A stretch of DNA of 64,000 nt, taken from the NCBI GenBank assembly GCA_946811185.2, contig OX328113.1:19800521-19864520 (forward strand), given 5' to 3'. The DNA comes from Hippopus hippopus. Its lineage: Eukaryota; Mollusca; Bivalvia; Cardiida; Cardiidae. Below the pieces are notes generated by a model. That model was not told the DNA's origin. It searched no databases and saw only the letters and a list, made by a program, of their open reading frames with translations. Each line of letters begins with the position of its first letter. The stretch's first letter is position 1. Below, one piece after another: positions 51,801 to 60,316 of the stretch. A program made the position numbers and the translations under genes.

Positions 51801-54800
51801 AACCATCATTTTCTCCTTACCCCACAATGATTTCTACCCTAGAATAAATCCCCTCATTTTGGGTGACTCTTAATTTGTCATCTGCAAATGTTTTTGATCG
51901 GACCAGTCTCAAATTTTGTCATTTGGTAAAGAGTCAAAACAGTAAAGAGTAATTAGAAATACAAATAACAAGTATATTTTTGGGGGCTCAGAAAGTTACT
52001 GTATAAGTGGAAATGTTTGCGAATTGGAAATTTTTGTGATTTCGCGAATTTGGAAAATTCGCGAACTTTTCTGTTCGCGTATTTCACTATAGTATACCAA
52101 CAAATAAAGAGTATCTTGAATTATCAAACATTTCCGTTCTCAAAATGTCCGTAAGTGGTAATTCGCAAATTTTTCGACACACATATATTTCCGTATATAC
52201 AGTATGTTGGTTCAGTTTTTTGATAAAACCTTTTTACGTAGCTGCTCTTCAAAGCTCAGGGTACAAAAATTCCTAGAAATGATTGGCAACCTGCAGGACA
52301 TGTGAGCTCAAAAAAGTGCTTGACCTGCTTTGATGCTCACCTGTCCTATCAGTTGTGACTGAATTCATCAAAAACAATAACAAAAACTTCAGAAAAAAAG
52401 TGTCTATTTTTAAACTTATTTCCTTCTCCCTACAGTTTTGTTTGTATAGAAAATACAAATGTTGAAATTTACTTCAAGTAAGCACATGTCCTGCTGGAAC
52501 ATCAAGTTGAATAGTTTACTTGTCCTGGCTGACTTTTTACTCATAAATACGAATGGACAACTGGAATCAGTTGTCTTAAAATCAACTTGTCTTACATATG
52601 GCTTTTTTTGAGGAGAGAGTGTTTACTTCACTTTCTGGACCCATGAGTAAATATATCTTATATCTTCAGGTGTGGTGTTTATCAAAGATATGGCTATGTC
52701 ACCTCTGTACACAATGGAAAACCTTACAAAACTGAACCTTGCTGAGAGTGAGATTTCTGATGCAACCTTGTTCAGGATTTCCAATAGATGTAGTGAAAAG
52801 GTACAAGCTGGGGTCTGGTTAAAAGGGGTTTAATGCATTTTGGTAATGAATTATCATTGTATTTTAGACCAATTTTGTCTAAAATCGTGCTTAATTAAGA
52901 ATGGTCCTTTTACCTGCACAAAATATAATAGTAGCTAAAGAAATGTGATCCAGTTGAAAACCAAACCTATAATAAACCTATTTCTTTCAAAATCTTCTTG
53001 GAATAAAACATTGTGCAATGAATTTTAAAAAAGAATTTAATCTTTTTGGTTTTGGTTTGTAGGCCCTAGATGAATAATTCCTGCAGATGACCTTTTGCAT
53101 TTTATAGCAAATCACTTTTGAAAACATTGTGGCTAAAAGAGGTATTTCTTTCACAGTGTAACCTAAAACCTTAATTAATAATGACTGTACCTATTACGCT
53201 TTTAATAGGGTAAGTTAAATTTGCTTCACGAGATGTTGAGTTAATCTTGTTTACTGTTTTGCATAATATATTCATGCTTTAGTACCGTAGTTTGATTATG
53301 CTTTGATTCTTTTAATTTTCAGTTGATAGAATTAGATTTGTCTTGGTGTGAGGGCATAACAGAAAAGGGAATTAACTATATCTGTTTGAAATGTACACAA
53401 TTACAGGTAAGAACTTTTTCTCATACTAGTTCTTTCCCTATTGCAACTTTTCTTTGAGAAGATAGTTGCTATACTTCCAAGGCTTTTGAACACTAAATGT
53501 AAATTTCTGCCTCATACCCTCCTTTTAAGTCTTTCTATTTAGTCATCAAGGTCATGTGATAGGGTTTACCAATCAAATTCTGTATTAGCTATTTTGCTTG
53601 TTATTGTAATTTTGTCATCTCAGTTGTCATATATTCTAATACAATGACAAAATAACCATATCCTGCTTGTCTTTACATTTAATGTATTTGGTGGACAGAT
53701 CAGTTTTCAAGTATATGCCGTGTAAATTGTACATCTTACAGAAAGCTTTCTCCTTCTAGGTTGTTAAAAATAGTACTGTTTTGGTAAAATGTTAACTGTT
53801 TAAGCTTTACTGTACTCATTTGATATCAACAAGCTTGCCCTTAAACCTTTACTAAATAATTCCATGCTTTTACAATGAGGAAGAAAGCTTTTGAAATCAG
53901 TGTCAGAAAAGGAGAAATACATGCACTGGTTACAAGCATGTTCTCCATTTACTCACTGTGTTTTCTTACTTTTCACCGACAAATCTAATCATTTGAACCA
54001 TAGTTGATTTGTCATCTGCAAATGCTTTCAATTTGATAGGGTTTATAATTTTGTTGTTCCGGAAAAAGGTACACATGGTTGGTGTAGGTCTGCTTCACAA
54101 CTATGCAGGAGGTAATGAGTAATGTTTGTTTTGTGTTTAGCACTTCTTTTAAAACTATTTCAGGTTTGTTTCAGCTGCCAATGCACCTATCCATGCTTTG
54201 GTAGAGATCTTTTAACCTCTACTTCGCACAACACTTCCCAAGCAACTAGCTGCTTTCGCTAGTCATCAAAATAGGGTTCATCAGTGAGCGAAGAATGAAT
54301 TCTGTCACAATGACTTACATAAGTTGTCGGAAAGAATTTTGCTGAGCTTGGGAATGAAAGCAGGGACACTTGTTTTACAAGCGCTGTGTGTTACCAGCTT
54401 GGCTGCTAGGCTCAGAAGGTAATGAGTAAATACTATCATTTTATCATTATATTAAATAATACATTCTTGCATGTATTTTATTTTTCAGAGTCTGGTTCTT
54501 CGATCATGCCCAGTGTCAAACATAACTCTACAAGTCATGGCCAACCATTGCTCTCAGCTTACAGAACTGATTATTGACAGTGTTGAAGGAGTTAGTTCCA
54601 ATGACTTTGGTGATATGGGTCTGATTGAAATAGCAGAGAATTTATTTCAGCTTCAGACTTTAGATATAAGTTGGAATTTGTGTAGGTATATTTTGTGTGA
54701 TGTTCATTCAAGGTTAGGGATGGAGGTTTGAGATTATACTGGAGTAAAATTTAGAGACTGACTTTTGAAAGAGCAAAGAGCTGCTTAAAATAGTATTGAT

Positions 54801-57800
54801 TTATTAGATTTGCTCACTATGGTAATAAAATTTCAATTTTATGCTGGGAGCAGAAAAATTTTTCAGCCATCAAAGTTTGGACCTTTATAACCTCTTAATA
54901 TTTAACCATTTATTCTGTACTACGTACCAAATTGAATGAATGAATGAATGAATGTAGGGTGCTTAACACCATATTCAACAAATACTTCAAATATACTTAC
55001 TAAGTCACTGGCTGCTTCCCCACAGAACCATTGTCAAAACAATGATCAGAGATGAGAGAGGGATGACTCCTGTTGCAATGACTATCCTTGGAAAGAAATT
55101 GGACAAGCTGGGGATTCCAACCAGCAAACCCCTGTTCCGAAATCCTGTATGCTACCAACTCTGCTACCCGGGCTAGGCATGTACCAGATTGAAGATAAAT
55201 TACTGAAGATAAATTACACATGAGGAACGTAACAATTTTTTCCACTACTTTTAGGAATATTTGAAAAATACCCACATGTTTGATAGGTAATTTATTTGGA
55301 CACCTGGTCTTAATAGGTTATAGGAGGCAAAGTTTGTTAGAAAAAACATGTGCTTGTGATTTGACTTTTTTCTGCATCAACCCATCAAATACTATTTCAA
55401 TGTGACTGACAACATTTTCTTTTTTTTTGAAAAACAATGTTGTATGTTGCATTGTTTTCAATTGCAGCCATTACGAATCTAGCAGTTAGTCTGTTAATGT
55501 CTAACCTGTCCAAACTGAAAGAAGTACACATGAAAGGGCTCAAGCAAATCACATGTACACCATTCTTGCCTATTATTTCAGGTATGTATTTAATTATTTT
55601 TTTGTGAAACAAACATTGATCAGGGGAGCAATTCAGAACCAATGTGGTCCTCTTGTTTTCAGTTACAGCCATTACAAATGAGAGGTGCCTTTAAAAGGAG
55701 GTTTTATACATCTGCAAAAATTATCGACATGGGTCAGCCTGCATGGTCCACCCAGGCTGACCTGTGTCGATACTTTTTGCTTTTAGTAAATTTTCTGTAG
55801 GTCAGAGGTTCATTTTACCTCAGGATTCAGCCAGTCTTTGGACAAAATGGATTTTATGGATCCATAATTATGTGATTACTTTGTAGGTGCGGTGCATCAC
55901 AGAGATGCTTTATCCCTGGTCTACCATTGTTCTGCTGCAATCCAGAAGTTGTAGTATTGTCTCCTTTGAGTACTACCTAGTTATTACAGTATCCAAAAGG
56001 ATGTTGGTTATGTGATTCTCTAGTAAATTTATGTTTCCTAAAATACATCAGTAGAGGTGGTAAAAAACTGACTTGCATTAGAAAAAAGTGTAACTCAAAC
56101 TAGATGTCCCTAACACATCTTGATATAACCATTGACAAGGTACTATGGTATGTAAATGTATAAAAGAGTCATTTTGGTAAGTAAACATTTAACATCTATC
56201 CTACTTCAAGGTGGAACATCTTCTCTCAATTCCAAGGTCATCAAAATGTGGAATTGTTTTGCAAAATTGAAGGCAATCTAGTAAAAGGGTACTATACTAT
56301 GTTACAAGCAACTTATGTCACAAGCAATCTCTTCTATTCCAACTATTTTTTCTAAAGCTGTCAGCTGGAGAAGAGTATATACATATATTTAGTTTAACCC
56401 TTTTCCATACAACAAAAGTTTAGACTGTTTTAAATTGGAAGCATGTGCAGACGATAAATTGTTTTTTTAAACATGAAATTTCACAGGGTAGAAAATATTG
56501 TGGGAGGAGGAGAAAATGTAGCATTTTCTCCTTTTCCCACATTGTGTTCAAAAGCCAACCTCCTTAGTGTTGTTAAAAATCTTGATTGTGTGGTAAAGAG
56601 TTAAATCATTTTCATTATTAGATAAGGTTGTTAGATTCTTAAAGTATTTAGATGCATTTGTTCAGTAATTGGTTTATATTGCATTAATTAATTGTTCTAA
56701 ACTATTCTATTTCAGGGGTAAGAGACGAAGATGGCAAAGTTAAAGAGTTCTGGGTATTTATGTCCCTTTTTCATTCCATTTAACTCTTTACCAAACATTA
56801 ACACTTTCTACTCACCCCTAAAAAGTAGGCTTTAGAAAACATTGTTGGAAAAGAAGAAAATACTGGAAACCAGCATTTTCTCCTTTTCCCACAATGTTTT
56901 CTACCCTTTCGAAAACAAATTTCAGTTCTTGAGTCACATTTATTTTGTCGCCTGCAAATGCCTTCAATTTGGAAAATTCTAAAGTTTTGCCGTGTGGTAA
57001 AAGGGTTAACTCTTTGCCAAAACAATCTTATGTTTCTTCCCTTATACCCCCATTGCTTCAAAGTCGTTTTCAGTACGTTCGAAAAAAAATCTTGCTGAAC
57101 AGGCTCAAACTGTGTTCCAATGAAATAGACATAGTGGCAATGTTTTGTTATCTGTTTAAGAACTTTATGGACTGACTCTGATCGAGACAGGTATGATGGT
57201 AACATACACATTAGCAGGCTAAAAGCTGCTTGTTAAGGCAGATTGCAACCCATTTAAAGATACTTTTTAGAACAGTGCTCTACGTTCTGATATTGAGTTT
57301 TGTACAATCTATCCCTTAGAAAGAAGGTTTTCAAAAACACTACAGTAAAAGCTAAATTTATTGTACCAAGTATTTTCCTCTTTTCCACAATGTATTCTAC
57401 CTTTTGGAAAACAAATCACATCGGTTGAGTTACTTTTAATTTTTAGTCTGCAGATACTATCAATTTGGGCAAGTCTAAATTTTGTCAGATGGTAAAGAGT
57501 TATACTCTGCTAGATACATTAAATGAATACTTTCAGGCAAGAGTAATGTAAGGTTCAAATTATTTGTCTTTTTGTTTGAAGCTTTCTAGTCGCTTAACCT
57601 CACAGTTGCTGGTAATGCAGATCCTAGATGAGACTGCTTGTTCTGCATAGTCTGATCTTGGCTGCAAAAGTGCCATAAGTTGGTATGTTACAAGTTAACT
57701 TGTGTTTATTTTTAGATTGATGAGTACTGCAACAACATAATGACTGCTTGGTCTCTGAAACGTTCCACAGCGTTTGTCCCCAATCTCTCTGTCCTTGACC

Positions 57801-57952
57801 TTGAGTACAGTGACCTTGTGGAGGATAAACGATTAGAACTGATTGTTAAGGTGTGTCGTGGCTCATTATTAGTGACAGATTACTACGGACGACAGCTGGT
57901 TCCCGATGATAGTAGCAGTCTTGTGATATCGTCTGCCTCTTTCCAGATTTGA
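42505..57952 (+). CDS. Gene B: leucine-rich-repeat protein with long acidic insert, 13 exons, 1285 aa
   Basis: Joined exons: 42505-42863 (exon begins 42483), 43345-43489, 44158-44277, 45501-45638, 46626-46806, 48463-50456, 50997-51120, 52670-52800, 53323-53406, 54489-54681, 55468-55581, 56716-56753, 57716-57952. Total 3858 nt, open, with GT-AG and matching phase throughout. LRRs of the cysteine-containing type (RLNLQGCSQL, LTTLILEGN, LRQLSLAWS, LIELDLSWCEGITEKGI) flank a charged coiled-coil-like stretch (ELRKERELKEYLQELKEIKD, about 275-295) and a polar acidic segment of about 620 residues. No F-box or transmembrane segment was recognised. Such LRRs occur in substrate receptors of cullin ligases, but that role is only a possibility. 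It could also be a divergent FBXL/ZYG11-type protein. Confidence 0.87.
43060..43285 (-). mobile_element. Fragment of long-TIR MITE joined to a hairpin MITE half
   Basis: 43060-43135 is a TIR plus part of the centre (TGAACCATGCTCTATGAAAAG). 43139-43285 is an antisense hairpin copy (CTGGTAACCAGCATTTTCTC) lacking its long arm. Both in gene B intron 1. Confidence 0.65.
43345..43489 (+). CDS. Gene B exon 2: LRRs
   Basis: Acceptor 'TATCTTCCGACAG', donor GTAACA. Encodes CSHIQRLNLQGCSQLLHPDI then QLTTLILEGNSNVTDEIVQ, two clear LRR consensus stretches. Confidence 0.9.
43780..44032. mobile_element. Compound TTAA-hairpin MITE
   Basis: A sense left part with its own hairpin (ATGCTGGTAATCAGAATTTTC) is followed by the right half of an antisense copy (GGTTACCAGCATTTTCTTG... 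to AAAGGGTTAA). Both outer arms are short-type. Confidence 0.62.
44158..44277 (+). CDS. Gene B exon 3: LRR
   Basis: Acceptor 'TTTTCATTGCAG', donor GTATTT. Encodes IRALPNLTTLNISGSSSVTD then DVFLVDPILQLKRETSQK. Phase 0/0. Confidence 0.9.
44393..44620 (+). mobile_element. TTAA-hairpin MITE
   Basis: Sense copy in gene B intron 3. Stem with two changes (AATACTGGTTACCAGCACT). Right TTAA lost. Confidence 0.8.
44626..44795 (-). mobile_element. TTAA-hairpin MITE, partial
   Basis: Antisense long arm plus hairpin 'GGAGAAATCACTGGATATTACC'. The short arm is missing. Forms an inverted pair with the copy before it. Confidence 0.65.
45030..45385. mobile_element. Foldback MITE, about 150 bp arms
   Basis: Outer 'GGCCAAAGAAAAATATG' versus 'TATATTTCTTTTGGGCC'; inner 'ATACCATTTAAAAGTAT' versus 'ATACTTTTAAATGGTAT'; core 'AAACTAGGTAAAAAGT' versus 'ACTTTTTGCCTAGTTTT'. 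Almost the whole element can fold on itself. Gene B intron 3. Confidence 0.8.
45501..45638 (+). CDS. Gene B exon 4: LRR
   Basis: Acceptor 'TCTTTTATTGCAG', donor GTACAG. Encodes LSSVDMSGISRITSVAVRHL then PNLRQLSLAWSA. Phase 0/0. Confidence 0.9.
45660..46165 (+). repeat. Tandemly duplicated tRNA-like SINE
   Basis: Two units about 285 bp apart share 'ATAAATATGAATGTATAGC', 'TTGTATAA(A)GGGACAC', 'GAGCTAGCTTTTGTAGCAA' and a B-box (GGTTCAATCCCTGCCC at 45833; GGTTCAATCCCAGCCC at 46108). In gene B intron 4. Confidence 0.65.
46279..46503 (-). mobile_element. TTAA-hairpin MITE
   Basis: Antisense with stem 'GGTAAAAGGAGAAAATGCTGG' one base off. The right end is 'GTGGCAAAGGGCTAA'. About 120 bp upstream of gene B exon 5. 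Confidence 0.8.
46626..46806 (+). CDS. Gene B exon 5: LRR end and charged helix
   Basis: Acceptor 'AATAAATTTTTCAG', donor GTATAA. Encodes VDSTVLFYLAGYNFPSIIDL, then the E/K/L-rich helix ELRKERELKEYLQELKEIKD. Phase 0 in, 1 out. Confidence 0.85.
46842..47101 (+). mobile_element. Long-TIR palindromic MITE
   Basis: 'ATGAGCCATGCTCTGGCAAA' to 'TTTTCACAGAGCATTGCTCA'. Begins 36 bp after gene B exon 5's donor. Confidence 0.78.
47105..47300 (+). mobile_element. TTAA-hairpin MITE, 5' truncated
   Basis: Starts within the short arm (GACCCTGAGGATGAAAGC) directly next to the long-TIR MITE. Weak hairpin. Confidence 0.62.
47424..47679 (+). mobile_element. Long-TIR palindromic MITE, best copy
   Basis: 'ATGAGCCATGCTCTGGCAAA' plus AGGGGGCTTAATGCATCT is mirrored at the right by 'GCATTAAGCCCCCTTTTCAC' plus AGAGCATGGCTC. 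Internal palindrome GACCCAGGTCAGCCTGCG / CGCAGGCTGACC. No frame. Confidence 0.85.
47980..48211 (-). mobile_element. TTAA-hairpin MITE
   Basis: Antisense, diverged stem (GAAAATGCAGATTACCAGC). Shares its right TTAA with the next copy. Confidence 0.75.
48208..48451 (-). mobile_element. TTAA-hairpin MITE
   Basis: Second of a head-to-tail pair. 'GATGCTAGTGACCAGCATTAG' stem. A GGCCAGGCCAAG insertion lies in the short arm. Ends 11 bp before gene B exon 6. Confidence 0.78.
48463..50456 (+). CDS. Gene B exon 6: 1994-bp acidic, disordered insert
   Basis: Acceptor 'TTAAATTCTTTTCAG' (11 bp after a MITE end), donor GTAAAG. Adds residues 315-979. Rich in D, E, S, K and N with no predicted globular pattern until the last 50 residues, which return to LRR (LVSLDITNIKFMNRKLGQLC, CLQKLELSWKGLTEELLK). 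Holds an internal duplication of ENVKLIESF (48845 and 48924) and an acidic run (DESESEDDIDTDTDIES). Confidence 0.9.
50576..50858 (+). mobile_element. TTAA-hairpin MITE with extra antisense arm
   Basis: 50580-50635 is an antisense long-arm remnant. 50636-50858 is a sense copy with an intact stem (AAATGCTGGTAACCAGCATTT). Confidence 0.78.
50905..50936 (+). repeat. (ATC)n microsatellite
   Basis: About nine ATC units with one ACC interruption, in gene B intron 6. Confidence 0.85.
50997..51120 (+). CDS. Gene B exon 7: LRR
   Basis: Acceptor 'TTTGCATACAACACAG', donor GTGAGT. Encodes EVLPNLHSLLEVSLEECTFI then LLKHCQQLRNINLRG. Phase 0 in, 1 out. Confidence 0.88.
51537..51722 (+). mobile_element. TTAA-hairpin MITE, diverged
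   Basis: Stem reduced (GGAGATTGTGAGGGTATCCAG). Right TTAA shared with the following copy. A SINE scrap (TTTGGGAAAGCAGCTTGTAGC) precedes it at 51360. Confidence 0.68.
51719..51938 (+). mobile_element. TTAA-hairpin MITE
   Basis: Sense copy with stem 'GGAGAAAATGCTGGTAACCA' and one loop-side mismatch (CCATCATTTTCTCC). Third example of a shared TTAA. Confidence 0.8.
51990..52205. repeat. Possible TTCGCGAA-rich element
   Basis: 'TACTGTATAAGTGGAAATG' at the left resembles the reverse of 'ATTTCCGTATATACAGTA' at the right. Several TTCGCGAA-type strings sit between. Boundaries uncertain. Confidence 0.45.
52670..52800 (+). CDS. Gene B exon 8: LRR
   Basis: Acceptor 'TATCTTATATCTTCAG', donor GTACAA. 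Encodes MAMSPLYTMENLTKLNLAES then EISDATLFRISNRCSEK. Confidence 0.9.
52805..52955 (+). mobile_element. Long-TIR MITE, truncated
   Basis: 'AAAAGGGGTTTAATGCATTTTGG' (within the TIR) and 'AGAATGGTCCTTTTACCTGC' but no right terminus. It starts next to gene B exon 8's donor. Confidence 0.55.
53323..53406 (+). CDS. Gene B exon 9: LRR
   Basis: Acceptor 'TTCTTTTAATTTTCAG', donor GTAAGA. Encodes LIELDLSWCEGITEKGINYI then CLKCTQLQ, the best cysteine-containing LRR in the gene. Confidence 0.92.
53842..54071 (+). mobile_element. TTAA-hairpin MITE, diverged
   Basis: Left 'TTAAACCTTTACTAAATAAT'. Hairpin with inserted 'ACATGC' (AAATACATGCACTGGTTAC). A short-arm scrap is also at 53740-53800. Confidence 0.68.
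54150..54420 (-). mobile_element. SINE (antisense)
   Basis: 'GCTGCCAATGCACCTATCCATG' tail side, 'CCAAGCAACTAGCTGC' body, head near 'CAGCTTGGCTGCTAGGCTC'. Upstream of gene B exon 10. Confidence 0.6.
54489..54681 (+). CDS. Gene B exon 10: LRRs
   Basis: Acceptor 'GTATTTTATTTTTCAG'. Of two nearby GT donors (54682, 54686) only 54682 (TGTAGGT context) keeps the frame into exon 11. Encodes SLVLRSCPVSNITLQVMANH, CSQLTELIIDSVEG and LQTLDISWNL. Confidence 0.85.
54932..55180 (-). mobile_element. SINE (antisense) with adjacent (GAAT)n
   Basis: GAAT repeated about five times at 54933-54954, then 'GGTGCTTAACACCATATTCA' (tail), 'CACTGGCTGCTTCCCCACAG' (body) and 'GCTACCAACTCTGCTACCC' (head). Gene B intron 10. 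Confidence 0.7.
55468..55581 (+). CDS. Gene B exon 11: LRR
   Basis: Acceptor 'TTTTCAATTGCAG', donor GTATGT. Encodes ITNLAVSLLMSNLSKLKEVH then MKGLKQITCTPFLPIIS. Confidence 0.87.
55678..55920 (-). mobile_element. Long-TIR palindromic MITE, right end lost
   Basis: Palindrome 'CAGCCTGCATGGTCCACCCAGG' region near 55736. 'GATTTTATGGATCCATAATT' retained. The right TIR breaks at 'GATGCTTTATCCC'. Confidence 0.68.
56394..56604 (-). mobile_element. TTAA-hairpin MITE, loop deleted
   Basis: TTAA at both ends. Stem 'GGAGGAGAAAATGTAGCATTTTCTCC' form, i.e. the central CTGGTTACCAG is missing. Confidence 0.8.
56716..56753 (+). CDS. Gene B exon 12: 38-bp microexon-like
   Basis: Acceptor 'ATTCTATTTCAG', donor GTATTT. 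Encodes VRDEDGKVKEFW. Supported by exact phase fit (1 in, 0 out). An alternative acceptor 9 bases further in (TAAGAG) would also keep frame. Confidence 0.72.
56780..57009 (+). mobile_element. TTAA-hairpin MITE
   Basis: Sense copy 27 bp after gene B exon 12. Stem with one change (AAATACTGGAAACCAGCATTT). TTAA both ends. Confidence 0.83.
57297..57504 (+). mobile_element. TTAA-hairpin MITE, diverged
   Basis: Left end lost. Stem eroded (AAGCTAAATTTATTGTACCAAG). Right end 'GATGGTAAAGAGTTA'. Gene B last intron. Confidence 0.65.
57716..57952 (+). CDS. Gene B exon 13: C-terminal LRR and stop
   Basis: Acceptor 'GTTTATTTTTAG'. Encodes IDEYCNNIMTAWSLKRSTAF, PNLSVLDLEYSDLVEDKRL and a tail VTDYYGRQLVPDDSSS...SFQI, stop TGA at 57950-57952. 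Confidence 0.9.
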   Translation: MDEYCNNIMTAWSLKRSTAFVPNLSVLDLEYSDLVEDKRLELIVKVCRGSLLVTDYYGRQLVPDDSSSLVISSASFQI

Positions 57953-58017
57953 CCTTGAACTCAGTGACCTTGTCAAGGACAAATAATCAGAAGTGAATGT
58001 CAAAGTGTTTCATGATT

Positions 58018-58244
58018 GACTTTACCACGCAATCTTAAGTTTTAACAACCTGTAGGAAGAAAGCCTTTGAAAAAATTGTGAGGAAAAAAGGAAATGCTGG
58101 GAACCAGCATTTTCTTCTTTTCACATGATGTTTTCTACCCTTTTAATACCAAAAGCCATTAAGGGATCCATATTTGATTTATCATCTGCACAGGCATTGA
58201 ATTTAGGCAGGTCTTAAAATTTTGCCGTTTGGTAAAGATTTAAG
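58018..58244 (+). mobile_element. TTAA-hairpin MITE
   Basis: 65 bp after gene B's stop codon, so likely in its 3' UTR or flank. Stem 'GGAAATGCTGGGAACCAGC'. Right end 'GGTAAAGATTTAA'. Confidence 0.78.
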
Positions 58245-58734
58245 TGACAGACCACCATAGACATCAACTTGTACCTGATTATAGCAGGAGTCTTGTGATA
58301 TCATCTGCTTCCGTCCACATTTGACCTTAACCTTGATAATTATTCCAAAACTTTATACCAGTGTTGCCATGGAAATACATTTTATACTAATTTCAGTATT
58401 GTATATTTATATATAACTGCTTATGCCCAATTTTTATGAGAGTCTTAGAAAAAAATGTTTGAAAAGGAGTAACAGATTGCAAATAGCAAAGATATTTGCA
58501 GATTTATACAGTTAAATAATCTAACCTTTGCAGTAAATATTATTTTCAGATTCACTAGAAACTAACAAATACTACACAGACAGGAAATATTCGTAGTGTT
58601 TTAGTGACTTTCTCAATCAAATTTCATTCAAACCATACAAGTAACTCATTACTGGAAACAAAATGTTACAGACGACTTAGGCATTCAATTTCCTTGTAAA
58701 ATAATTATGGACGAGCAACATTAAGTAAAGTTTA

Positions 58735-58840
58735 ATTCATTCATATATTTGCAAATATTGTGGTAAAAGGAGAAATTGCTCATTATGAGTAATATCTCTG
58801 CCTACCCCAATGTTTTCAAAAGTGGTCAGTCATCTATGAG
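58735..58840 (-). mobile_element. TTAA-hairpin MITE remnant
   Basis: Only 'TATTGTGGTAAAAGGAGAAA' with a weak mirror 'TCTGCCTACCCCAATG' and 'TTTTCAAAAG' remains. Confidence 0.5.
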
Positions 58841-59103
58841 ATGACAAGATACATCCGAAGTAAACTGTTAACCGACGATTTCATGTGCTGTTGATGGGCT
58901 GTCAAAGCTTCTGAAATAGAAGAAGAAAATATTGTTTTGAGGAAAGAGCCCTCAAAGGAAAAATGAACGTAAAATATTTCAATGTATATGTAGTATGGGG
59001 CTTCCAAAAATGTTTTTCGCAAATTGAATATTTTTTGACCTCCAGATAGTTAGGCTCTGGAAGATGATGAAATTGTTTTATGCCCTGGAGCTCATTTATT
59101 AAC

Positions 59104-59375
59104 ATGCAGAGCTTGAAACTATGGAGTTACAGGTTTGAATCAGCAGCTCGGCCAATTTTTTTCCAAGGAATGAAGAGAGTTGTTGCAATAGAATTCATTT
59201 CCCGCTCATCACTGATCATTGTTTAGAGAAAAGTTACATGGAAAAGAAGCAGTGGCTTGAGAAGATTATTATGCCAAGTACTGGTGTAAAAAGAACTCTA
59301 GGAAAGCATAGATAGGTGCACTGGCACCCATGATATAACTGAAATAATGTTAAAAATGGTGTTGAACGCTCTATA
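59104..59375 (+). mobile_element. SINE
   Basis: B-box-like 'GGTTTGAATCAGCAGCTCGG', body 'AGCAGTGGCTTGAGAAG', tail 'AATGTTAAAAATGGTGTTGA'. Sense orientation, between genes B and C. Confidence 0.65.
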
Positions 59376-59454
59376 AACAATATGCAAACCAAGAAAAAGT
59401 TATTTCACAGAGCAGTATTGAAGTTTTATCAACTGTAAAATGAGTTTCTTTTAC

Positions 59455-59683
59455 CTTTAACCGAAACAATCCTTAGTTTTAATGACCCTGAGAAAGAAGC
59501 CTTTTGAAAAGATTGTGGGAAAAGCAGAAAATGCTGGTTACCAGCATGTTATCCTTGTACCACAATGTTTTCTGCCCTTCTCAAAACAAATTTCAATGTT
59601 TGAGTCACATTTATTTTGTCGTCTGCAGATGCTTTCAAGTTGGACAAGTGCAAAATTTTGTCATTTGGTAAAGAGTTTAGCCT
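59455..59683 (+). mobile_element. TTAA-hairpin MITE
   Basis: Sense copy, stem with two changes in the right arm (CCAGCATGTTATCCTTGTACC). A more decayed antisense trace follows at 59684-60012 (ending TGTGTGGTATAGAGTTAA). Confidence 0.78.
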
Positions 59684-60080
59684 TTACAAGATGACAATGT
59701 TTTGGTTTCTACATTGAAAACACTTGCAAAAGTTCTGAAATCTTATAATGTCTCTGTCTTTACTGAAGAAATTTACTTCAAACTTGGACTAGTTGTTAAG
59801 TATCAAAAGGAGAACCATCAGAATATTTTGACACAGCTAGGCCCCTTGTTCAACTCAGAATTCTTTACTGAAAGTCAATCTATTTCTAAAACCAACTGCA
59901 GCTGAGCTTTGGCACCTGCATGCGGCGCACTTGCTCTCCTTGTCATATAATGGTTTCAAAAGCTCTTTTTCTCAGGTTTCTTATGACACAGGACTGTGTG
60001 GTATAGAGTTAAAAAAAAAATGTACATGGGAAGAGAAGTTAATGTTCAAAGAGAGAAAGTACAGAAAAAACTAACAAATA

Positions 60081-60316
60081 TCACAGAAACAGCACCAACT
60101 TTGATTCACATACTGGAGATCTTGAAGTAGAACATCTGACATCGATCCAGTGAAGCCCAACTTTTTGGCCAAATGCGGCACAATCCTCCTCAATGTTTGG
60201 ATAATCATTGGGCTCCCCAGGGTACCAGTCCAGAAACTCCACAGGTGTTTGGGACTCTGACCACACCCAAGCACCCTCATCAACTTCATCTGTCATTCCT
60301 AACCAAAAGTCACTGG
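60081..60316 (-). CDS. Gene C terminal exon: C-type lectin core
   Basis: Acceptor 'GTTAAAAATTTCAG'. Encodes SDFWLGMTDEVDEGAWVWSE, the EPN loop, then GLHWIDVRCSTSRSPVCESK and stop TGA at 60083-60081, a normal end close to the last cysteine. Confidence 0.88.

Noticed and set aside
54686..54690. Alternative GT donor for gene B exon 10
   Set aside because: Using 54686 shifts the frame into exon 11. Only the GT at 54682 keeps the LRR reading frame.
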